Source: Macrosoma leucophasiata (Eukaryota; Arthropoda; Insecta; Lepidoptera; Hedylidae). From it: 64,000 nt of DNA. Shown here in pieces: positions 1 to 9,599 of this stretch. Positions within the stretch are counted from its first letter, which is position 1; every line of letters begins with the position of its first letter. The position numbers and the translations under genes were made by a program. The notes beneath the pieces are model-generated. The model was not told where the DNA came from. It saw only the letters and a program-made list of their open reading frames with translations, and made no database searches. Where the stretch lies: assembly GCA_036365455.1 (NCBI GenBank), contig JAWQUS010000023.1:620001-684000 (forward strand). The letters are read 5' to 3'.

Positions 1-138
1 ACCCCACCATCAGACAGAACTTGACCTATTTGGTCATGATAGGTCAGTCTTGGTCTTCCTGGGCCTCTGCAACCATCCACATTCGCATTGTATATCTGTT
101 TAGTCATTCGCTCATTCGACGTTCTTTCTTTCTTTCGT
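1..138 (-). mobile_element. LINE-D 3' region fragment, cut by window edge
   Basis: This is the reverse complement of the segment seen at 51955-52090, where it encodes a GRPRLTYHDQIGRVL-type peptide from the C-terminal end of a non-LTR retrotransposon protein. The copy enters from the left edge and stops near 138, where rep-B sequence begins. It is a decayed fragment with no intact reading frame. Confidence 0.75.
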
Positions 139-286
139 AATGTATGGCCCCGTAATAACTATCTCAGAGACAAAACAACTAAGGTCTCAGGGATGTGTTG
201 CCACACGAATCTCCATTATGAACTCTGGTTTTTGTGTGGGTGTCTAGGCTGCAGTCATCACTGAACATGAATGTGAACTGTTTGCC
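139..286 (+). repeat. rep-B copy (B2 class), 5' truncated
   Basis: Matches the 3' half of rep-B: the GTAATAACTAT variant, then GGCTGCAGTCATCAC and TTTGCCA near the end. Rep-B is about 290 bp when complete, starts ACTGGTGGTAGAGCTCC and ends CATTACAT plus an A-rich tail. About 15 bases after it, a short reversed piece (GGCAAACAAGCATAC) of the same family begins. Confidence 0.8.
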
Positions 287-352
287 AGGTGGCAAACAAG
301 CATACAGTAAGTTGATTAATGAAGGTTCATTAATCAACTAACATCAATATCA

Positions 353-548
353 CGACCCGGTTAGTCCAGCGGTGTGAGATGACCGTTTGATTCGAAGGGT
401 TCGATCCCCGCCCCGGGACAAATATTTGTATGGCCTACAGATATTTGTTTCGGGTCTGGGTTTGTGTTTGTGTTGTATGTGTACTGTACAACGGCACAGG
501 TGTACACTTTACGTAAGAATGTAAGAGTAAGCGTATTTAAAAAAAAAG
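353..548 (+). mobile_element. SINE-A, tRNA-derived
   Basis: The tRNA-like head has an A box (TAGTCCAGCGG) and B box (GGTTCGATCCCC) fitting the pol III consensus. The body (ATTTGTATGGCCTACAG, ACAACGGCAC) and the GTAAGCG end match six other copies here. A few bases of the GGGTCGCGGGTT segment are missing. It is not a functional tRNA gene because the 3' acceptor half is replaced by SINE body. Confidence 0.88.
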
Positions 549-1247
549 ATATACGAGTAACCTTAAAGGAATAAGATGTCATACAGTAGCTTAAAACGAG
601 ATCCGAGTATCAAGATAATAAATATCTACGTATAGCTATCCAGTCGATACACGCGAGGTATCAACTCGATTCAATCCAGATATTAATTCTATTTCGCAAC
701 ACAAAATGAATATATTTTATCTCAAATCACCATCGAACAATACTTGATCATCTGTTGAAGTCTGACAATCGAAAAGGCTTTCTAAATGTTAGAAATTTAA
801 GTTGAAATTCAAAAACGAATCAACTGGCAGTTACAACGCTGAAGAATCTGAATTAACTACAGTTGTAAGCGTTTAAAAGTAAGTTCTCAGTGTAGTTGTT
901 AAGGTTGAATTTGAAATGCAGTGAGGTGAGGTATAGAGACGCGTGCGCATCAGCGGCACCTACCACGGATTCAAAAGGAGCCTTTCGAGATCGAATCACG
1001 ATCGGGTAATTGCTGACAATTCAATCCGAGCTTCGAGGAAGTTACGTGTTCTCCCACCGTTCGTGAGGAATTATATTAAAATATAATAAGGTCAAATATT
1101 TCCTTGGCAGTTGGGAAAATGTAGGCTGGTAACAGGAATTCAATCGAGGCGGGAGAAAGAATCGTGCTGGATGAATAGTTTTTACTATTCGTTAGAGTCA
1201 TTCCAGAGTTATCCTATTTTTTAATGAAAAGAATCAAGCATCGAATT
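549..1247. other. AT-rich interval, nothing recognised
   Basis: No coding frame, RNA gene or repeat shared with the rest of the window was seen here. Confidence 0.5.
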
Positions 1248-1488
1248 CACATTGATGTTAAGTGATGACTGCAGCCTATAGACACCCACAAAATGACCAG
1301 AGGTTAAAATGCAGATGCCTTGCCACACCTGATGCCTATGGTGTTATGCCTCCGTGCCGGAAATTACAGGGCCGTACATTACCACCTGACCGGAACACGA
1401 TAGTGCTTAACACTACCATTTAGCGGCAAGTATATTAGGTAATGCGGTGGTGCCTTCATCCGCGACTGGAGCTCTCCCACCAGATAAA
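1248..1488 (-). repeat. rep-B copy (B1 class), near full length
   Basis: Carries the B1 diagnostic pieces on the minus strand (CGGCAAGTATATTAGG, CGGAAATTACAGGGCC) and ends in a degenerate head, GGAGCTCTCCCACCAG. The terminal A-rich tail is missing. Confidence 0.85.
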
Positions 1489-1811
1489 CCTTACTGTTAC
1501 CTACTCCTTTGTGATCCCAAGAAATAAATGAAATCAGACGAGAAGGTATTGTGCAGATTTTTACCCTACTAGTTCAACAGTAATGTGTAGCAAGATAAAC
1601 AAGATGTTTTATTTTAATTTTCTTCCATTATCTTACATTTATTTTACCTCTTATGTATTTTCACGAATGAATGACAGAATATTTATCATGCTTAATATAT
1701 TTTCTTACAATTTTCCAGTCATTTTTTGTCCCATATTATAGAACTCTTTTCACATCTTCATTGCTTAATATGACTCCTTCATTCCGAATTATTCTGAAAG
1801 TCATTGCAATT
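1489..1811. other. AT-rich interval, nothing recognised
   Basis: No recognisable gene or repeat was seen. Confidence 0.45.
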
Positions 1812-1998
1812 GACGACCCGGTTAGTCCAGCGGTTTGATTCGAAGGGTCGCGGGTTCGATCCCCGCACCGGGACAAATGTTTGTATGGCCTACAGATATT
1901 TGTTTTGTTTGTGTATGTGTTGTATGTGTACAACGGCACCCACGACACAGGTTTATACCTACTGTTGGGCTGTGAGTGTAAGCGTTTTTTTTTTAATT
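1812..1998 (+). mobile_element. SINE-A copy
   Basis: Full tRNA-like head with GGTTCGATCCCC B box and the conserved body down to GTGAGTGTAAGCG plus a T-rich tail. About 14 bases between the A box and the GATTCGAAGGG segment are deleted compared with the copies at 38079 and 54256. A rep-B copy follows 25 bases downstream. Confidence 0.9.
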
Positions 1999-2023
1999 TT
2001 AAAAAATCAATCATACTACTCCT

Positions 2024-2296
2024 TGGTGGTAGAGTTGCAGTGTAGGGATAGCGTAGGCGACACCGCATTGCCTAACCTATCTGCCGTCAAATACATAGTA
2101 GTGTTCAACACTATCGTGTTCCGGTCAGGTGGTATGTACGGCCCTGTAAATTCCGTCACAGAGGCATAACACCTAAGGTCTCAGGAGTGGTAACGCATCT
2201 GCACTTTGACCTTGGTCTTTGTGTCTATAGGCTGCAGTCATCACTTAACATCAAAGTGCATGCTTTTTTGCCACTTCCATTACATAAAAAAAAATC
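2024..2296 (+). repeat. rep-B copy, mixed B2/B1 class
   Basis: Runs from TGGTGGTAGAGTTGCAGTG to CATTACATAAAAAAAA. The 5' third has B2 diagnostic bases (AGTGTAGGGAT, CTATCTGCCG), whereas the middle has B1 bases (GTCACAGAGGCATAACACC). The copy therefore looks chimaeric. Confidence 0.85.
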
Positions 2297-3144
2297 TCAC
2301 CAACATGTCCCCAAGACCCAACTCGAATAATCAGGCCTAGTTACAGCTACCATAGCAATTGCAAAATCATAAATAGATACAAACATTTTCAATAAGAAGG
2401 TCTAGCAAAACATGACACAGAACACCAAAGGTACCTACCACACAGCTCAGTTATTACGCTGATTACGTGGTAGCAAATGATACAGACTCGTCGTTCTGCG
2501 GTTGAGCCTTAAATAAGGAGTCTGAATTTCTACGGCAGTCATTTCCAATCCTGTGGCTCGAGTGACATTCTTGCTGTTTGATTCTGATGAAACTTAGAAT
2601 ATTTACATGTCGCCCCTTTCATGAGAGGATTTTGTTAACGCTTTCTTACCTCGGCCGTTTAGTGATCAGTAGTGATAGATGCCAGTAGTGATAGCCCTGA
2701 TTTCCCTTTCAGGTCAAGAATAAGTAAGTTTATTCGAATTTGAAAGAGTTTCGGTGAGTCAGATTCTAATTGGGAAATACGCGTGATGAATGAAATATAA
2801 AGTTAAACCAACTTTGCTCTGTTAGATTAAATCATATATTCTATTATTAATCACTTTTTAGGGTTGCAATTATCTGATTTTTGGAGTTGGTATTTCTTTG
2901 TTCCAAGTTTTTTAGTAATGAAGTTTCAAGTAAATTATGTGTATTCTTACCTCGGTCGGTTAGTAGTAGCACTAAATTGATACTTTCTTTAGTGATAATA
3001 GCAAGTCCTAGGGCCATCATCTCTAATAGAAGTCTTATTGTCATCTTGTTTTGTTTTGAAATATGATGAACCTCAACGAAAAATAAACTTTAGAGCATTT
3101 AATATATTATATATAGGTCATTTTAATTAAAAACGAAGCCATGA
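2297..3144. other. AT-rich interval with a weak duplicated block
   Basis: A stretch near 2698-2800 (CAGGTCAAGAATAAGT) resembles one near 3888-3990 (CAGGTCGAGAATAAGT), so a diverged local duplication or unknown repeat is present. No convincing coding sequence: the short open frames lack splice context and overlap on both strands. Confidence 0.35.
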
Positions 3145-3562
3145 TACATCTTCTCGTGCGACTTACCGCACTGTCTCAAGAAAAAGGTCTTTGACCAATG
3201 TGTGTTGCCTGTGATGACATATGGGATAGAAACGTGGTCATAAGAACATAAGAACGCTCAAGATCACTCATAGAGCAATGGAGAGGGCTGTGCTTGGAGA
3301 GGCACAGTACACTGAATAGCAAGACTTAAGTGGCAGTGGGCAGGGCGCATAGCTCGAAGAACTGACAGCTGTTGGGGCAGAGCAGTTCTTGAGTACCGCG
3401 TACAGGAAAACGAAGCGTAGGCAGCCCCCCCCCACAAGATGGACCAACGACCTGGTGAAGGTCGCGGGCAATCGCTGGATGAGGGCGTTCGTTGTGGCAG
3501 TCTTTGGGGAGGCCTTTGTTCAGCAGTGGACGTCTTTTGGCTGAAATGATGATGATGAATCT
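3145..3562 (+). pseudogene. RTE-type LINE-E, decayed C-terminal ORF and 3' end
   Basis: Readable in broken frames: first a segment like VFDQCVLPVMTYGIETW, the end of the RT domain region of RTE-clade elements, then fragments of the WTDDLVKVAGNRWMRAAQ-type block. It finishes with the module TTCAGCAGTGGACGTC and a (GATGAT)n tail. Frameshifts and stops interrupt it. RTE assignment rests on remembered family similarity and should be tested by protein search. Confidence 0.8.
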
Positions 3563-3574
3563 AAATTAGCCTCG

Positions 3575-3800
3575 ACGTCGTCACCATCCGGCGACTTAAT
3601 TGAAAGTTGCACCGTCCCTAAGGTTTTCATGTCTTACACGTCCTTCCGCAATGTCCTAAACCGAGGATCGGATCCAGAGAAAATGCATATGAATGTCTCC
3701 CTTAGGCAATTTTTTTATTTTGGCTTGAGCACCTACTGCGCTTGTCGATTCCCCGGTGAAGTAGACTAGTGCCGTCTCGAAACGTGCCGCATACTTAAGT
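3575..3800 (+). repeat. rep-F copy
   Basis: Shares GAAAGTTGCACCGTCCC, the GAAGTAGACTAGTGCCGTCTC block and a GCCGC end with the copy at 8296-8527. The copy at 26028-26089 has a poly-A tail and target duplication, so the family is retrotransposed. Confidence 0.65.
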
Positions 3801-4381
3801 TAATCTTTAAAAAATCGACGTTCATTATACTTCAAAACAAGGTAAGATTGAAATAAGTCTGCCATAAGAGATGATGGTATTGCAACTGATTTCGGTATCC
3901 AGGTCGAGAATAAGTTAGTTTGATTTGGAAGACTCTCTACTAGGAAATGTGTTTGATCAATGTCTAGCTTGACCCTTATTAGGAGCACATAATTCTACAT
4001 AACTCGTAAATCGTAGGTATTTCATTTACCTTTTATGATGGCAGTAGGCCACGATATCATTCTCCATTTACAATTTTACTCGTCTCTTTGAAGAACGGAC
4101 ATGAAGTGGTTTCACATGTGCCTCATCCAAAGTGAGAGTTATATAGTTGAGAGAAAATTCTAGGCGGCGACATACACTGTTCTTATCCTAATGCTTCACG
4201 GGATAATAATAACTTAAGCTACATCTGGTTAATCTTTATCTTTGAATGCAAGTTCATAGTGACGTCACATTATAAATCATTATGGTATATGGTATGGAGG
4301 AAGCATTAGATTAAAACGTAGACAGTTCTAATTATAAATTTCGGTTTTGAATTAGAAAAATTGTCTACAATCAAATATCCG
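3801..4381. other. Interval with no recognised gene
   Basis: Includes the second member of the weak duplication noted at 2698-2800. Nothing else was recognised. Confidence 0.4.
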
Positions 4382-4753
4382 TCAGTTTTTTTATGTAATG
4401 AAAGTAGCAAACAAGCATTCGGTTCACATGGATCATTAAGTAATGACAGCAACCTATAGACAAGTTACCTAGTTTGAGCGCTCCTGTCTTCACAATAACC
4501 TGAGTTAAATGTTAAAAAAGTACACAAAAACCAGAGGACTTAATTCGGATGCTTTGCCCCTGAGGTAAGTCCTCGGTGTTGTTAAATCTATGATAGTTAT
4601 TATAGGAGCATTACCATCTAACCGGGACACGATAGTGCTGAACACTAACATATATCCCAATCCATCTGCTGCTATATGGCAGCAGATGGATTGGGTAATG
4701 CGGTGGTGCCTTCGCCGTCCAGTCCCTACACATAGACTCTACCACCAGTACAT
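4382..4753 (-). repeat. rep-B copy (B2 class) with internal snap-back palindrome
   Basis: Spans the tail (TTTTTTTATGTAATG) through the head (CTCTACCACCAGT). Compared with other copies it has extra sequence near 4460-4540. At 4656-4695 the normal GGCAGATAGATTAGG part is replaced by a 17-bp perfect inverted repeat (CCCAATCCATCTGCTGC) with a 6-base loop. Confidence 0.82.
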
Positions 4754-5555
4754 TCCATGGATAGTAAAGGACATTTGAATACAAGGGAACAATGACCGAC
4801 TTGTTCATCCAATTTGCTCCTATTACTTTAAATGGTTCACAGAATTCAAAGCCAACTTCATAAATGTCCTGATCGACGACATTCCCGTAGACCGTATTTC
4901 CTCCTATAAAAACAAAGATGGATGTTGACATGCCTCTGCGCATCATACAACCACCTAACCGTAACACAGGAGTGGCGGTTTTAACGGATGTGGGAGCGGC
5001 GGAACTACAGACGGTAGCTACGCTTTCAAACTCCTAGATATTATTTGATTTCTGAATCTTACCGTATTACTTCAAAGGAGATGTTGCGAGCTGGGCTCTG
5101 GTACGTACAGTACCTGAAAAAATGGGTAAATTAAAGAAGAATCCGACAAAAATACAATTAATTTATTCAAGAATATATTTTACAGTTACAACCAAATTTA
5201 ATTCAAACGATTTTATCATTTTCAATATGGTTATTAGTGGCATTTGTCAAAATGACATCGCCCGCCATATTCGCCATGTTGGTTTTGAGTTGCAATTCTA
5301 ACTGCAAATAATGTTTTGTAACTGCAAACAAAGCTAAATAAGTGAATATATGCAGTAAAAAACGTTTTTATATTGATTTTGCCTGTTAATGATATTGTGT
5401 ACAATACATGGCCGAAGGTCCATACATTTTTGCAACATCTCTTTTAATAAGAAGATGAAAAAAAATAGGTTTCCGTTTTAAAATTAAAATTACTTTGGGA
5501 CTCGGTTAAGTATGACATGTAATCTTTGATCTTGACATTTCGACGAATAAGTTTT
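4754..5555. other. Interval with no recognised gene
   Basis: AT-rich. No repeat shared with the rest of the window and no coding exon was seen. Confidence 0.4.
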
Positions 5556-5600
5556 TCTTTTTAACCGAGTTCAAAAAACGAGAAGGTTCTCAATTCGGGC

Positions 5601-5604
<4 letters not shown>
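5556..5604 (-). repeat. rep-G 3' end fragment
   Basis: Reverse complement of the rep-G terminus seen at 16385-16432 (GAATTGAGAACCTCCTCC, AGTCGGTTAA). It abuts the TA microsatellite directly. Confidence 0.6.

Positions 5605-5640
<36 letters not shown>
5605..5640. repeat. (TA)n microsatellite
   Basis: About 18 uninterrupted TA units immediately beside a rep-G end. Confidence 0.97.
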
Positions 5641-5642
<2 letters not shown>

Positions 5643-5967
5643 GTGTGAACGCGAATTTCGCCGAGATTTCTGGACAGATTTACGTAATTCTTATTTTGTT
5701 TGATGCGGAATAGTTTCGAATTGGTCCCATAAAAATTGATTCAGATAGGCCCATTAGTTTTTATTTTATGAGCATTTTTTTACTTACTTTCACCTAAGGA
5801 GTAAGAATAGACGGCGAGTTGTCATACAGTGCGTTGAATCCACTAACGTCCTAGATAGTTTTGTATCGACACACCTAAACGAATTAATTTAGGTTTTTCT
5901 TAACGTAGTTATATTTATTCTTCATACGTAGTATGGAAAATTGTATTTTGTTTTATATAAGTATATT
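5641..5967. other. Interval with no recognised gene
   Basis: Text near 5650-5790 has the style of retroelement 3' untranslated sequence, but no second copy was located in the window. Confidence 0.35.
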
Positions 5968-6192
5968 ATTGGCACATAGCTCGCAGAACTGACGGACGTT
6001 GGGGCAGAAGAGTTCTAGAGTGGCGACCGCGTACCGAAAGACGAAGCGTAGGCAGGCCCCCCACGAGGTGGACCGACGACCTGGTGAAGGTCGCGGGCAA
6101 TCGTTGGATGAGGGCGGCCCAGGACCGTTCGTTGTGGCATTCTTTGGGGGAGGCCTTTGTCCAGCAGTGGACGTCTTTTGGCTGAAATGATG
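5968..6192 (+). pseudogene. LINE-E (RTE-type) 3' end
   Basis: The best preserved copy of the C-terminal block. Joined over frameshifts it reads in the style of RWTDDLVKVAGNRW, then MRAAQDRSLWHSLGEAF and QQWTSFG, followed by a stop. The 3' terminus is TTGTCCAGCAGTGGACGTC, TTTTGGCTGAAATGATGA. The 5' part is missing, as is usual for truncated LINE insertions. Confidence 0.85.
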
Positions 6193-7039
6193 AAGTATAT
6201 TATTACAATTGTAATTTACTATTAATATCTGTTTTTACTTTCACTGTATGTAAAAGTTATTCGCTCTAAGTTTTTTGTCATTTCTAGACGAACTTCGACG
6301 ACTTTCTTTCTTTCATTTGCAATGAAGATATACTTAGGCGAAAGAAAGCATTGTTTGTATCGTCTTGTTAGTAGGTATCGCTCAAAGTTAGTATGTACAG
6401 TACACGAGTGGATCAGACTAAACGGACATTTCTAAATTCTCGTGTCAGTTCAAGGGTGACATATTATTATAATATTATCCTTTGACCAGGGGGACTAGTG
6501 CTATGATTATCCATATTGACCAAGTCTTCCATTGTTCTCGTGTTATCAAACGTCCTCCATTTACTGCATATCTTGTTGGAATCTAAAGGTAATTTATTAC
6601 ATGGAAATCAAAAGGGACATAAAATGCATATTTTCTCGCGTTCTATCACGACTCCCCGTAAAATAGCGCCTCTCTCGACGGGAATCTACGCGTTTTCCAT
6701 ATTCCAACGATGCGGACGCCCCTTTACAGCTTCCGTGCGCCTCTCGGAATAGTTATCATTTGAATGTGCGAAGCTCGATCCTCGGCCATTATACGTTACG
6801 GCTACTTGTGTGGTTGCATCGCTATCTGCCCACTTTATCGGATACCACGGCCATAAACTACGGCACTATTCCTCAGCCCCAAGAGCGCAATAAACACTAT
6901 CGACGTAACGATTTGTCTCAACTTTCTACAAAGCTAATTAAAAGCGCAAATGAAAACTGGCTAATTTATGGCGCTTCACAACATGACATAGTTGGAACCT
7001 GTTTCAATTAATTCTGTAAATAGCGAGTAAAATTTGAAT
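6193..7039. other. Upstream flank of the CpG-rich island, no gene recognised
   Basis: Unlike most of the window this interval contains no repeat family I can match elsewhere. It may be single-copy upstream sequence of the promoter candidate at 7040-7326. Confidence 0.4.
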
Positions 7040-7326
7040 GGCTAGTCAAAGGGATGGTTGGTTTTGTCCTGCTCGCGCGCGGGGATTACCGTATCTGCTG
7101 GTTCACGTGGGTGGCTCTTCGCGGTTGGCTGGCGCCGTGTCAGTCAGTTGCGCATACGCGGCCGCGGTCGCTGTTCGTGTTCGAATTTGGAATTTCGCGC
7201 GTTCGCTTCGCTCCTGTTTGTTATCGTGCGACTTTTTGTGCCTTTTCCTCATCGGTAACTTGTGTTGTGTTTAGAAAGTGAATGTTTTTGAAGGATTACA
7301 GTGCCATTGGACTCGTGATACGCCGG
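7040..7326 (+). promoter_or_regulatory. CpG-rich promoter / non-coding first exon candidate
   Basis: A sharp change to CpG-rich sequence (CGCGCGCGGGG, ACGCGGCCGCGG) in an AT-rich setting. Two overlapping arthropod initiator-like TCAGT motifs lie at 7140-7148. Possible splice donors are CG|GTAACT (exon end 7254) and GG|GTAAAT (exon end 7326). Several short open frames overlap in all three phases, as expected for CpG-rich DNA rather than a coding region. The next plausible plus-strand exon is at 33683; linking them is inference. Confidence 0.45.
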
Positions 7327-8295
7327 GTAAATTATGGTTTGGACGAGAGCGATGATAAACATCGTTTGACGTTTAGAGCTCAATTATCTTTTTTCTGATG
7401 CCACCTGCCTCTGAAAAGGTGCATGTAAACAGACGTTCCAACTCGATCTAGCTTAGATACCTTAACATGCCCGTTTTAGTGTTTTTGTATCTTGATAGCG
7501 CTAAATAGGCTTTTGAGCGTGGTCGTTATCGTATGCGCTTTTTATTATCCGCGCAAACATGTCAATTTTATTGCGTTTGTTGAACTTAGATGAGCTGGTA
7601 TTCATGTTAGAAACATGATCGCATGTTTAATAGTAAACGGATTCTAAATAGGTATCCATTAGAAATGAATAAAGTCTTCGTATTAGTTGTAAATATTGTC
7701 TCCATCTTGAAATAGGTTTCAGTAACCAAAATGTGAATATTTTTTAAAATAGGTGTCATTAGGAGACACCAGATATTGAATTTATTACTGTCATACAGCC
7801 TTATTGAAAGAGCTGCAGTTAGAAAATTAACTTAGTTATTTTTTTTTAACGAGGATCTCTACATTGGTAGCGTCGAAGGAAGATTGAAGAAAAAGACATC
7901 AACGCACACAGCATCATCTTATGTAAGATCTGTTAGAATTTTACATTTACCATATTGTGTTAATAGGTATGAGGCAGACATGCAAATCATCAATAAGGTA
8001 AATTCATTATTGGTTAATATGAATATCCTGACACTGACACTTACCTAGTAGGTAGCAAATAGACAAACTCTTGGTTCAATGTTATTTTTTTATTTCATGA
8101 TATTGACAAACTGTTTTTATTCGATTGTTCCTAAACCCTTGAGCTTCGTCACTGGAGCTCTATCACCACCGTTTTCTGCTCCTCGTTAGAAAGTGTGGGC
8201 TCGTAAGCACATTATCAACTAACGGGCACACCATTATAAATGCGGCGGAACCTACAGCCTTAACATCGCTGGGGTTCTACTACTGACTAGTGGTA
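7327..8295. other. Interval with no recognised gene
   Basis: Low-complexity AT-rich sequence, possibly intronic. A small palindrome GGTGTC-ATTAG-GAGACACC lies near 7751. Text near 8211-8290 faintly resembles rep-B head sequence but is too diverged to call. Confidence 0.4.
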
Positions 8296-8527
8296 GATCT
8301 TCAGTGATTCTACCGGCACTGCGATTGAACCATATCTGTAGCGAAAGTTACACCGCCCCTAATCTATATACATCTTAAGAGATTCCACGCAACGCCCTAA
8401 TTACGATTGAAGAAAATTCAGAAATATTCTGGGAAATTTGGGAGCCTTTTGCACTTGCCAATTTACCCTATGAAGTAGACTAGTGCCGTCTCCAGGTTAG
8501 CCGCCTACGCGCGTTAAAAAAAGGAGG
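8296..8527 (+). repeat. rep-F copy
   Basis: Shares GAAAGTTACACCGCCCC, GAAGTAGACTAGTGCCGTCTC and CCGCCTACGCG with 3575-3800, and ends in an A-rich run. Confidence 0.65.
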
Positions 8528-8544
8528 ACATATCCTTGTGCGAT

Positions 8545-8640
8545 TCCTATCGGCCTATAGACGAGGCTTTTGTCCAGCAGTGGACGTCTTTTGACCAATG
8601 AAGTAGACCAGGGAAGTGTCGAGACGAGCCGCCTATTTAA
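8545..8640 (+). repeat. LINE-E terminal module followed by rep-F fragment
   Basis: TTGTCCAGCAGTGGACGTC occurs once at 8569-8590, directly followed by a partial rep-F block (GAAGTAGACCAGGG to GCCGCCTA). Confidence 0.6.
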
Positions 8641-8703
8641 AAAGATACCTGGTGATTACGGAATTTTCCCCTTATCGGATATATTCCCCTTTCAGCCTAT
8701 AGG

Positions 8704-8903
8704 CAGGGGCGGCTTAACCTATAGTGCAGGGTAATGCACCTAAATGCAATGCACACGAGCGCCGACGTCTCAGGGGGCCCGCGGCGCTCCCGTTACGACG
8801 TGAAAGTTAATAGTCATAGCCGCGGGGGGAGGGGGGGCGTCAGGCCTAGGGGGCGCCAGGGTTTCATTGCACATGGGCGCTACACGAGCTAGAGCCACCC
8901 CTG
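8704..8903. mobile_element. hAT-like MITE, 200 bp
   Basis: Starts CAGGGGCGGCTTAA and ends AGAGCCACCCCTG, giving imperfect terminal inverted repeats. It is flanked by CCTATAGG (8696-8703) and CCTATAGC (8904-8911), a 7/8 match fitting the 8-bp duplication of hAT elements. CAGGG-type termini are also typical of hAT. The interior is GC-rich with no coding capacity. Confidence 0.65.
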
Positions 8904-8911
8904 CCTATAGC

Positions 8912-9090
8912 GGAGGCTTTTGTCTAGCAGTAACCGTTTGTCCGGAGATGGACGTCTTTTGTCCGCCAGTGGACTACTATTGTCCAGCAGTGGACGTCTT
9001 TTGTCCAGAAATGAACGTATTTAGTACGCCAGTGGATGTCTTTTGTCCAGCAGTGGACGTCTTTGGTCCAGAAATGGACGTCTTTTGAAT
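8912..9090 (+). repeat. 21-bp minisatellite built from the LINE-E terminal module
   Basis: Eight 21-bp units of the form TTTTGTCCAGCAGTGGACGTC. Three unit variants (GAAATG, GCCAGTGG, AGCAGTGG cores) recur in the same order, giving a 63-bp higher-order period. Because 21 is a multiple of three, the array is open and would encode a CPAVDVF heptapeptide repeat, but nothing suggests it is translated. A GATGATGATGA tail follows as in LINE-E. Confidence 0.9.
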
Positions 9091-9343
9091 GATGATGACT
9101 CGTTTGATGCAAACTCATCAACATAAAAAATCCGGAACTTTTTGGGAACATGACAGAGTAGGTATTATCAAATGATTCAGACAAATCTGGCAATATGAAC
9201 GGTGGAATTTGTCGAATGCGTCGTCGTCCGATTCTCCAACATTCAAACGACTGGTTATGCATTCTAAACAGCTGAACGGTTTGTTAAGCATGAATAACAC
9301 ATGTTTGAATTAATGTTGATTATTATTTAAATAAATAAATAAA

Positions 9344-9525
9344 ATACGCTTACACTCACAGCCCCACAGTAGGTATAAACCTGTGTCGTGGGTGCCGTTG
9401 TACACAAACAACCAGACCCGAAACAAATATCTGTAGGCCATACAAATATTTGTCCCGGTGCGGAGATCGAACCCGCAACCCTTCGAATCAAACGATAGTT
9501 TCACACCGCTGGACTAACCGGGTTG
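9344..9525 (-). mobile_element. SINE-A copy
   Basis: Complete from head (AACCGGGTTGTC side at 9525) to body end at CGCTTACACTCACAG. The B box is one base off the others (GCGGAGATCGAACCCGC). The tail side is an AAATAAATAAATAAAA run. Confidence 0.9.
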
Positions 9526-9599
9526 TCTTTTTTATTTATTTATTATTATTATTCTACACGGACACCTTGTCAAAAAAAATTAACCCTACCAATTGGGCT

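Noticed and set aside
7038..7281. Three overlapping plus-strand frames
   Set aside because: CpG-rich DNA is stop-poor in all phases; no domain, and promoter/5' exon signals explain the composition better.
8867..9262. Repeat-protein genes on both strands (heptad CPAVDVF and its antisense)
   Set aside because: They follow from a 21-bp minisatellite; no promoter, start context or splice signals support translation.
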